Assembly: GCA_031267775.1 (NCBI GenBank) | Contig: JAIRYL010000062.1 | Span: 1-15,044 of the forward strand | Direction: 5' to 3' | Length of the DNA: 15,044 nucleotides | DNA from: Tannerellaceae bacterium | Lineage (GTDB): Bacteria > Bacteroidota > Bacteroidia > Bacteroidales > Tannerellaceae | Shown here: positions 7,334-13,889 of the stretch, piece by piece | Layout: the number at the start of each line of letters is the position of its first letter | Numbering within the stretch: position 1 is the first letter of the stretch | Made by a program: the position numbers and the translations under genes | Notes under the pieces: model-generated | What the model was told of the DNA's origin: nothing | What the model saw: only the letters and a program-made list of their open reading frames with translations | Database searches by the model: none

Positions 7334-9547
7334 ATAGTCGAGCCAGTATTTTGCCATACTTTTACGTAAATGCAAGGTAGTTCCTTCTCTTTCGTAAATG
7401 CCATGGGTACGCATGGGGTAACTGATTTGGCTGAATATCTTTCCGTGCTTGATCAGTTCGTTTACTAACAGTTCGCAGTTTTGATAATGCACATTATCAT
7501 CCCCTGTTCCGTGGATAAGCAGTAAGTTTCCTTTCAGGCCGGGAACGTATGATATTGGAGAACCTTTGCGATAACCTTCCGGGTTATTCTGGGGCGTATT
7601 CATATAGCGTTCCTGGTAGATTGTATCGTATAAACGCTGGTCGGATACAAAAGCAATGGCTATTCCGGTGCGGAATACGTCCGGATAGCGAAACATGCAA
7701 TTCAGGGTTTGACTTCCTCCGCCGCTCCAACCGTTTATACCTATGCGCGCAGGGTCGATAAAAGGATACCGCCGTATCATATCCTGTATACCCCGGCATT
7801 GGTCTTCTGCCGAAAAGGCGCCTACTTCGCCATAGATACATTTACGCCATTCGCGTCCACGGGGAGCATTTGCCCCGCGATTGTCAATACTTGCCATAAT
7901 ATATCCCTGATTTGCCATATATTGCAACCAAAGATCGCCTCCTCCCCAAACATCCTGAACGGTAGAGCTTGCCGGTTCGCCATATACTTCTATAATAACC
8001 GGATATTTTTTTGTAGCGTCGAAATCGACGGGTTTAATCATCCATGCATCCAGTTCAAGGTTGCCGGACGTAACTTTTATAAATTCTTTTGCATTTACGC
8101 CTAAAGCGGCATATTGTTCTTTTGCTTTGCCGTTATCTTCAATCAACCGTACAGACTCATGCTTGGGAAATGCAACCATGTCGATCGCCGGCGGCGTTTG
8201 GGCATTACTATAGGTATGAACCGCCCATTTTCCCGAAGGAGACATATTATACCGGTGCTGACCCGTTTGGTTGACGGGATTTAGCCGTTTGGCTTCTCCT
8301 TTCCCGAATAATTTTGCACAATATAAATAGCGTTGGGTGAAATTGTCCGGCGAAGCAATGAAATAAACAAGGTCTTCTTTTATATCCATCCCCACGAATG
8401 ATATATAATCGAACTCGCCTTTTGTAATGGGGACAATTTCTTTGCCGTCGCGACTGATACGGTAGAGATGGCGCCAACCGCTGCGTTCGCTTTCCCAGGT
8501 AAAATAACGGTTATCCTTCAGCCATTTAATATGATCGTTTGTATTTAACCAGGCTGCGTCTGTATCGGTAAAAATAGCTGCCGGCTGGGAATTTCCTATT
8601 TCGGCAATCCATATCTTATTTGTATTCTGTTCTCTGTTGAGTTGCTGGATAAACAACTCATCGCTTTCGGGAATAAATTCCATACGGGGAATATAATTAT
8701 TTCGGGGATCTCCGGGAATATCTATCCAGGTAGTGGCTCCTCCCTGCGAAGATATATAGCCTACTTTTACCGCCGAGTTGGCCGTTCCCGCTTTAGGATA
8801 TGGAAAATGGAGGATAGCCGGATAAATAGAATCTACATTATTTATAATATCGAATACGCCTGTACCTTTTGTGTCGCTTTGCCAGTAAGCGATAGATTCT
8901 CCTGAAGGACTCCAGAGAAAACCGTCGCGACAGCTAAATTCTTCTTCATAAACCCAATCGAAAGTACCATTGATGATTGTTTCATTACCGTCGAATGTTA
9001 ACTGGTTGATTTTTCCGCTTACAACATCTTCAACATATATGTTATTAGCAGAGACATACGCCACTTTGTTGCCATCGGGAGAGAATTTGGCAAACATCAT
9101 GGACGATTCGGGCAATTCTTTCCCTAATTGGCGGAGCGTTCCGTCGCTTAATGTCAGTACCCAGTAATCCCCTTTCGTATCGTAGCGCCAGACTTGTTTT
9201 GTATGATTGTAGATTAAAATCCGGCTATTGTCTTTACTCCACGAAATACTGCGGATATCGACAGGCTTTCCTGTTTCGCTGTTTATAAAGGAAGAAGCCG
9301 GAATGATCACTTCCTTCCGATTGTCTTTAGCCCGGTAAGCAACCACATCCATTCCGCCGGTTTGTTCATTTTTCTCCAAACGCGTATATCGTTCGCCGTC
9401 TTTCAGCCAATTCATGGTTTCCATACCTTTGGTTTCAATTAACCGGCCCGAATATATATTTTCAAGCGTCAACGATTCCTGCGCATGACAAACAGGATAG
9501 CATAACAGTAATGAAATAATAGCGAGACAAAGCGTTTTCTTAAACAT
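7313..9547 (-). CDS. Dipeptidyl peptidase IV, secreted serine peptidase (family S9B)
   Basis: Removes N-terminal X-Pro or X-Ala dipeptides from peptides. A signal peptide (FKK, hydrophobic core, VCHA before QE, cleavage near residue 22) sends it to the periplasm or cell surface. The N-terminal beta-propeller carries the DPP IV signature DWVYEEEF (197-204), in which Glu202 and Glu203 hold the substrate's free N-terminus and set the dipeptide cut. The C-terminal alpha/beta-hydrolase has VYGEPASS (521-528), nucleophile Ser608 in NGWSGGGS, Asp683 in HGTGDDNVHYQ, and His715 in THGI. At 744 residues it has normal length. GWSGGG replaces the GWSYGG of the mammalian enzyme. A plausible promoter lies 30 bases upstream. 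The product fits the nearby proline-degrading genes. Its TAG stop overlaps the C1 peptidase gene. Confidence 0.95.
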   Translation of the reverse strand: MFKKTLCLAIISLLLCYPVCHAQESLTLENIYSGRLIETKGMETMNWLKDGERYTRLEKNEQTGGMDVVAYRAKDNRKEVIIPASSFINSETGKPVDIRSISWSKDNSRILIYNHTKQVWRYDTKGDYWVLTLSDGTLRQLGKELPESSMMFAKFSPDGNKVAYVSANNIYVEDVVSGKINQLTFDGNETIINGTFDWVYEEEFSCRDGFLWSPSGESIAYWQSDTKGTGVFDIINNVDSIYPAILHFPYPKAGTANSAVKVGYISSQGGATTWIDIPGDPRNNYIPRMEFIPESDELFIQQLNREQNTNKIWIAEIGNSQPAAIFTDTDAAWLNTNDHIKWLKDNRYFTWESERSGWRHLYRISRDGKEIVPITKGEFDYISFVGMDIKEDLVYFIASPDNFTQRYLYCAKLFGKGEAKRLNPVNQTGQHRYNMSPSGKWAVHTYSNAQTPPAIDMVAFPKHESVRLIEDNGKAKEQYAALGVNAKEFIKVTSGNLELDAWMIKPVDFDATKKYPVIIEVYGEPASSTVQDVWGGGDLWLQYMANQGYIMASIDNRGANAPRGREWRKCIYGEVGAFSAEDQCRGIQDMIRRYPFIDPARIGINGWSGGGSQTLNCMFRYPDVFRTGIAIAFVSDQRLYDTIYQERYMNTPQNNPEGYRKGSPISYVPGLKGNLLLIHGTGDDNVHYQNCELLVNELIKHGKIFSQISYPMRTHGIYEREGTTLHLRKSMAKYWLDYLPAGGK

Positions 9548-9576
9548 AAAGCAGATTTTTAATGGTTCATGAATTG

Positions 9577-9607
9577 CAAAGGACGTAAAATTTATGTTAA
9601 AAGCAAA
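9577..9607 (-). promoter_or_regulatory. Candidate promoter of the DPP IV gene
   Basis: On the minus strand TTTG (9604-9607) is followed after exactly 19 bases by GTCCTTTG (9577-9584). Spacing and the TTTG half of the -7 box match the Bacteroidetes consensus, but the leading TA is replaced by GT. It ends 29 bases before the ATG. Confidence 0.4.
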
Positions 9608-9642
9608 AGCATTAATGAAATAAATTTGAAGCGGAATCCACC

Positions 9643-10989
9643 TTATTTATTAATTACTTTATCAAGCGCTTTTTTCAAAACGCCGACGTAATAAAACGGC
9701 AAATTGATAAGGTTAAACTCTTTACCTGCCTGCGTTTTAATACGGTCGACCGAAAATGGTTGCGACCAAACTCTGACTGCATAATCGTGAGGGCAGTCGT
9801 CCATAAACAAATGCAGCGATTTCAGTTTACTGTTATGTCCCGACTTCACTTCTACAGGAATAGCCTTGCTCTCAAAATTATACACAAAATCAACTTCGGC
9901 TTCGGAAGTTTCTTTTTCGCGCCGCCAAAAAGTGCGTTTTGTCAGCAAACTGTCGTCAAGCGTAAGAAGTTCCTGCGCTACAATGTGTTCTGCAATTCGT
10001 CCGCGCCAAACGTCTTCGATATTTTTAACCGAAAACACTTCTTTCTGTATCCCTGCACAGTAATTAACCAAACCTGTGTCTAACCATAGCAGTTTTGGAC
10101 GGCGGCGGAAATTGGGGATTAACGGCATGCGCGTTTCGGAAGTTGGATAAGCCAGTTCGAGCAGCATTGCTTTTTGAATGGTTTGAAACGCTTTGCTCAT
10201 TTCGCGGGACGAAAAAGCGGTGTTTCCGAATTTATCATAAGAAATTTCTGCTGCCGCCGAATACCAGCCCACATCCAAAATGGTGCGGATTATCTGGATT
10301 TGCAGCGCATCGCCGGTATATTTTTCCACATCGTCTTTATAGGTTCCGAGCAGTGAATCATATACGTCCTTTACTGCAAGGATATCTTGATTTTTAGCAT
10401 ATTCGGTTATTGCGGCAGGCATTCCGCCAACCAAGATATAGTTGTAAAAACGTTCGATAATTTTAAAATGAATACCCGAAATATCTGTCATGTTTTCAAT
10501 TAGTTCTGCATCGAAATCATCGCCGGTACCGCTCAGAAATTCTAAAAACGAACAGGGACGAATTGCCATATACTGCACCCGCCCAACAGGGAATGAAATT
10601 TTGCGCATGTCTATTACCGTTTCGAGCAGCGAGCCGGCAACAATAACGTGAATGTAATTTGCCTCTTCGTAAAAATAGCGTAAAATGGCTACTGCAGGCT
10701 TTGAAAACTGAATTTCGTCTATAAAAAGCAGTACTGATTTATCTGTTTTTTTCAGGCCTTTGTAAAAAAATATGTCTGTAATTAACCTTTGAATATCGTT
10801 TCCTGTTTCAAACAGTTGGCGCTCTTTTGTCGTTTCTAAATTAAGTTCGATAAAGACGTCGTAGTTTTTGGCAAATTCGCGCGCCAACGTAGTCTTCCCT
10901 ACCTGCCTCGCCCCTCGCAAAACAAGCGGTTTACGGCTTTCGCTTTCTTTCCACTGCACCAAATGTTCCAGCGCTTTTCGTTGTATCAT
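9643..10989 (-). CDS. AAA_14 / DUF4143 family ATPase of unknown function
   Basis: Cytosolic P-loop ATPase with the two-domain layout of the AAA_14-DUF4143 family. Numbering here is from the upstream TTG at 10998; subtract three for the ATG start. Walker A is GARQVGKTT (29-37), Walker B is LLFIDEIQ (90-97), and VAGSLLE (120-126) fits the sensor region. The C-terminal DUF4143 part contains EAEVDFVY and PVEVKSG with Asp370, Glu383 and Lys385, a pattern like the PD-(D/E)xK nuclease fold; whether it cuts nucleic acid is not known for the family. I prefer the ATG at 10989 because the TTG at 10998 is merely the codon after an in-frame TAA. The gene stands alone, between the DPP IV promoter and a 33-bp repeat beside a tRNA gene, which suggests an accessory gene gained there. 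Length, about 448 residues, is normal. Confidence 0.85.
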   Translation of the reverse strand: MIQRKALEHLVQWKESESRKPLVLRGARQVGKTTLAREFAKNYDVFIELNLETTKERQLFETGNDIQRLITDIFFYKGLKKTDKSVLLFIDEIQFSKPAVAILRYFYEEANYIHVIVAGSLLETVIDMRKISFPVGRVQYMAIRPCSFLEFLSGTGDDFDAELIENMTDISGIHFKIIERFYNYILVGGMPAAITEYAKNQDILAVKDVYDSLLGTYKDDVEKYTGDALQIQIIRTILDVGWYSAAAEISYDKFGNTAFSSREMSKAFQTIQKAMLLELAYPTSETRMPLIPNFRRRPKLLWLDTGLVNYCAGIQKEVFSVKNIEDVWRGRIAEHIVAQELLTLDDSLLTKRTFWRREKETSEAEVDFVYNFESKAIPVEVKSGHNSKLKSLHLFMDDCPHDYAVRVWSQPFSVDRIKTQAGKEFNLINLPFYYVGVLKKALDKVINK

Positions 10990-11032
10990 GTCTATCAATT
11001 ATTTATGGCTGTAAAAATAATGCTTTTCTTTA

Positions 11033-11123
11033 AAACCATGTAAACTTTCAGGGTATAATTCGGGTAAACCATGCAAACTTTCAGGGTATAATTCGGGTAA
11101 ATCATGCAAACTTTCAGGGTATA
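11033..11123. repeat. 33-bp tandem repeat, two full units and one partial unit
   Basis: Units begin at 11033, 11066 and 11099. Units 1 and 2 differ at one base in 33; the third matches for about 25 bases with one change and then diverges. Each contains CAAACTTTCAGGGTATA or its close variant. Because 33 is a multiple of three, the minus strand reads as an 11-residue repeat, LYPESLHGLPE, in three copies. The block lies in the leader of the ATPase gene, downstream of the tRNA terminator. Confidence 0.92.
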
Positions 11124-11156
11124 AGGAAACGGGACGCTCGTTTGAGTTGGGCAAAT

Positions 11157-11199
11157 AAAAAAGAAAGGTATGACTGATTGTTTTTATGTCATGCCTTTC
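11157..11199 (-). terminator. Intrinsic terminator downstream of tRNA-Arg
   Basis: Read on the minus strand, a 12-position stem (arms 11188-11199 and 11163-11174) has one A-C mismatch and a 13-base loop, and is followed at once by six T (11157-11162). It starts nine bases after the tRNA 3' end, so it should end the tRNA transcript and separate it from the ATPase. Confidence 0.85.
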
Positions 11200-11207
11200 C
11201 TTTGATG

Positions 11208-11281
11208 TGACCGCGACAGGATTCAAACCTGTAACCTGCTGATCCGTAGTCAGCTGCTCTATTCAATTGAGCCACGCGGCC
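11208..11281 (-). tRNA. tRNA-Arg (anticodon ACG)
   Basis: The 74-nt cloverleaf folds fully. The acceptor stem is GGCCGCG with CGCGGTC (one G-U pair), the D stem GCTC/GAGC, the anticodon stem GCTGA/TCAGC with loop CTACGGA, and the T stem ACAGG/CCTGT; the discriminator base is A. The anticodon ACG should be read as ICG and decode CGU, CGC and CGA. The CCA end is not encoded, as is usual in Bacteroidetes. Odd points: the D loop has GA instead of the invariant GG, and the T loop is TTTGAAT instead of TTCGAAT. Together these replace the usual G19-C56 tertiary pair by A19-U56. A perfect promoter precedes it and a hairpin terminator follows, so it is transcribed alone. Confidence 0.96.
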
Positions 11282-11300
11282 TTTTTGTTGTTCGCGTGGG

Positions 11301-11331
11301 CAAAGGTAGTACTTTCTTTTAAAGACGCAAA
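11301..11331 (-). promoter_or_regulatory. Consensus Bacteroidetes promoter of tRNA-Arg
   Basis: On the minus strand TTTG (11328-11331) is followed by exactly 19 bases and then TACCTTTG (11301-11308), a perfect match to TTTG-N19-TAnnTTTG. It ends 19 bases before the tRNA 5' end and begins about 20 bases after the stop of the patatin gene. Confidence 0.85.
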
Positions 11332-11352
11332 TCTTTTTATGTTTTTAATTAG

Positions 11353-13677
11353 TTAATCCAGCATTTTGGGGTTGAATATCAGGTAACCGATATTCAATCC
11401 GAAGTTGAAGTTTTTACTTGGATAGCTATAACCATTAGCATACACGCTGATGGAAGCAAAGGGTAACTGGATAACGAGCGCCGTTTCGCCCATATATTCA
11501 AAAGCGCGCATAAATTTTCCGTAATAAGGCACATTTACGTATTTATTAGCTTCGGACCGGCTTTCTTTTTTTATCTTATAAAAAGGAGCAAAACAGAATA
11601 AGTCTGCACGTAAATGAACAATTTTGCTCAATTTTACTATCGGCGATATTCCTGCCGTGGCGTACTGATTAGCCCGGAAAGCTTCATTGAAAACAATCTT
11701 GCTGTGGGGAGTGGGCGTAAAAGCCGGCGCCTGCAGTATGGACGCTGTGTAGTTGTTCATGAGGTTTTTACTTGAAACCATAACTTCGCCGGAGAATCCC
11801 ATGTTAAACGTGGGACTCATGACATGATAATATTGCCAGTGGCCCTTGACCTGTAACCAACTGTACGCTTTTTTCTCAACTAATTGGGGGTAGGAGTTTG
11901 ATGCGGGTTTATAGTTCTCGGATTGGCGGACATACATGGCTCTCAGATATTGTTTCCTTCCGTTTGTAGGATATTGTTCGAAGTTTAAAGAATTGCGCTC
12001 GATATTCAATGAGCCGCTGAAGGTATTATACCAGCTATGGTCGAGGGGGGTATTGGAAAAAGAAATGCTGGACGTTTGATAATAATAATCATCCAGTTTG
12101 CCGTATGAGAAATTTATTTTTGATTTGGCTTTATTCAGGAATGGAAAGCCAAAATCCAAACTTAGATAAAGCTCTTTCTGCTTGATGATGGAAGGGACGA
12201 TATCTTCGTAAAATAAAGATTGGTTTTCGAAATATTTTTTGTTGGAAAACACGCCTTGCAGGTTGATGTAAGCAGGTATGCGCGTTTGCAGATAAAAACG
12301 GCTGTTTAAGAGCGCGCCGTCAAACGAATTACCCATTTGGAAATTAACATTTAAATCGGATGCAAATGTTGATATATTCTGGTATCCCAATCCCAGGAAG
12401 AGCTGGTTGGCCTGATGCGACGATATATTTCCGCCAAGCCCGACGAATATTTCATCTTTTATGGTTGCATCAAGATAGAGGTCGAACTTTTTTTCTTTCC
12501 GGTTGTATACGGCATGCGGGATAATCTCTTTTATTTTAGAATAGGTAAGCATCTTGAAATAAGCGCGCCTGAATTCTTCCATTGTAAATTCTCCGTAGAT
12601 ATCGCGGTGTAGCTGGGCTTCGATATAAGCTTTTTGCGCTTCGTTTACGCCGGCGACGTGTATGTTGCGGAAAATTAAAGGGGGGAGGCTTTCCTTATAC
12701 GCTTTTCGGCGTTCGGCTATTGCCTGGGGGGTTACTCTGCGCGGGACGCGGCTTTTGATAGAATCCATTACTTCCAGGGTCTTTTTATAGCCGATATCCA
12801 TTAATTCTTTTGCCCGTGGAAAATCGAGTAGCGATACGTCGGGGAAGCTGAATTTGAGCATCATCCCCTCGTCTTCCGGAATATCGTACGCCGTTTTTTG
12901 CATAATCATGGCTTCTAACTGGCTGTAAATATCTTCGGACGGTTTGGTTTGCGTACCCGATACGGCGCATCCGAATATAAAGTCGGGGTGAAAAGCTTCT
13001 TTCATTGGATTGACCGGAAAGTTGTCGTAGATTCCTCCGTCGAAGAGCGGGACGCTATCTTTCCAGATTGGTTTAAATACGAAGGGGAACGACATGGAAG
13101 CCCGTACGGCGTCGGCCAGGTCGCCGTTTTTAAATATGACGGGCTTTTTGTGATAAACGTCGGAGCCTACGCAACGGAATGGTACAAATAAATTGTCGAA
13201 GTTCCAGCCGGCCTTTGCGGTTGCCTGTGCAAAAAGTTCCATAAAGGCTTGATTCATTTGTATGGGATTAATCAGGCTTTGCGGTAAAAACTTTGTTTTG
13301 ATCTGAAGCGAATTGGATATATCGATAGAAAAATGAGCCATTTCGGGGGTAGCGTCGGGTTTTTTAAAATAATAAATATACCCGTCTTCTACTCGGCCCG
13401 ACTGCCAGTAGCCAAATTTGTCGGACAGGAGAAATTCGAGCATTTCGTCGGGCGAATATCCTATGGCGTATAAGCTTCCGATGATAGCGCCGATGGATGT
13501 GCCTGTAATATAATCGATGGGGATATGATTCTCTTCCAGCGCCTTGATTACTCCTATATGCGTTGCCCCTTTGGCGCCGCCGCCGCTCAGTACCAATCCT
13601 ACTTTTTGTGCCGGCAGGGGTTGGATGAGAACTGAAAAGAAGGTGAGGAGGATCGTAATTTTTTTCATATTATACAT
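11353..13677 (-). CDS. Patatin-like phospholipase fused to a POTRA/outer-membrane barrel (PlpD-like, type Vd)
   Basis: Predicted outer-membrane protein carrying its own phospholipase. A signal peptide (KK, hydrophobic core, PLPA before QK, cleavage near residue 23) is followed by a patatin domain: oxyanion loop SGGGAKG (31-37), nucleophile Ser61 in GTSIG, and catalytic Asp213 in DGGIYDNFP. A POTRA-like segment spans roughly 334-405, and residues from about 408 to the end show the alternating, aromatic-rich pattern of a BamA/surface-antigen barrel. This order matches PlpD of Pseudomonas and its relatives, whose barrels display or release the lipase; 774 residues is similar to PlpD. The C-terminus runs about five residues (NPKMLD) past the last likely strand instead of ending in an aromatic residue. 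An in-frame ATG at 13668 (MKKITIL) is an equally good start, because a -7 box lies very close upstream. It is flanked by terminators or other promoters, so it is probably monocistronic. Confidence 0.88.
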   Translation of the reverse strand: MYNMKKITILLTFFSVLIQPLPAQKVGLVLSGGGAKGATHIGVIKALEENHIPIDYITGTSIGAIIGSLYAIGYSPDEMLEFLLSDKFGYWQSGRVEDGYIYYFKKPDATPEMAHFSIDISNSLQIKTKFLPQSLINPIQMNQAFMELFAQATAKAGWNFDNLFVPFRCVGSDVYHKKPVIFKNGDLADAVRASMSFPFVFKPIWKDSVPLFDGGIYDNFPVNPMKEAFHPDFIFGCAVSGTQTKPSEDIYSQLEAMIMQKTAYDIPEDEGMMLKFSFPDVSLLDFPRAKELMDIGYKKTLEVMDSIKSRVPRRVTPQAIAERRKAYKESLPPLIFRNIHVAGVNEAQKAYIEAQLHRDIYGEFTMEEFRRAYFKMLTYSKIKEIIPHAVYNRKEKKFDLYLDATIKDEIFVGLGGNISSHQANQLFLGLGYQNISTFASDLNVNFQMGNSFDGALLNSRFYLQTRIPAYINLQGVFSNKKYFENQSLFYEDIVPSIIKQKELYLSLDFGFPFLNKAKSKINFSYGKLDDYYYQTSSISFSNTPLDHSWYNTFSGSLNIERNSLNFEQYPTNGRKQYLRAMYVRQSENYKPASNSYPQLVEKKAYSWLQVKGHWQYYHVMSPTFNMGFSGEVMVSSKNLMNNYTASILQAPAFTPTPHSKIVFNEAFRANQYATAGISPIVKLSKIVHLRADLFCFAPFYKIKKESRSEANKYVNVPYYGKFMRAFEYMGETALVIQLPFASISVYANGYSYPSKNFNFGLNIGYLIFNPKMLD

Positions 13678-13691
13678 TCATTTTCCAACAT

Positions 13692-13699
13692 CAAACATA
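13692..13699 (-). promoter_or_regulatory. Possible -7 box (TATGTTTG) of the patatin gene
   Basis: TATGTTTG on the minus strand fits TAnnTTTG exactly, but no TTTG lies at the right distance upstream. If used, the transcript would start only some 8-10 bases before the ATG at 13677, which would favour the second ATG at 13668. Confidence 0.3.
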
Positions 13700-13832
13700 A
13701 CGGTTGGGAGATATCTATTTTATTCTATACGGAACGGCGCCTGTGCGCGTTTATCCGTTTCGGGCTGTAAATTTACTGAAAACGATTGGTTTGTGCGAAC
13801 GTTTTTATATATATTATTATCTATGGAAAAGA

Positions 13833-13869
13833 TTCAGGCATTACCAGCCGGGGAGGGGTAATGCCTGAA
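13833..13869 (-). terminator. Intrinsic terminator after the Oar-like receptor gene
   Basis: A perfect 13-bp stem (13833-13845 with 13857-13869) encloses an 11-base loop. Read on the minus strand, TCTTTTCC follows the stem. It lies 20 bases beyond the receptor stop. The rest of the 212-base gap up to the patatin gene holds an AT-rich run (13801-13820) and the weak -7 box. Confidence 0.8.
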
Positions 13870-13889
13870 AATACGCGCGAAGCAGGACG

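Noticed and set aside
9548..9642. Attachment-site duplication of the tRNA-Arg 3' end at the far side of the ATPase
   Set aside because: I looked for the tRNA 3' sequence here and found no copy, so integration by a tRNA-targeting integrase is unsupported.
10996..10998. TTG at 10998 as the ATPase start
   Set aside because: It is only the first codon after an in-frame TAA; the ATG at 10989 (MIQRKALEHL) is the more natural start for this family.
11033..11123. Possible CRISPR array
   Set aside because: The 33-bp units abut with no spacers between them and there are no cas genes.
10999..11226. 75-codon minus-strand frame carrying the LYPESLHGLPE repeats
   Set aside because: Its only ATG lies inside the tRNA gene and the frame runs through the tRNA terminator; there is no plausible start after the terminator. 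Kept as a repeat only.
13544..13861. 105-codon plus frame opposite the patatin start and terminator
   Set aside because: It lies antisense to the patatin signal peptide and oxyanion loop and runs through the terminator hairpin; it has no recognisable features.
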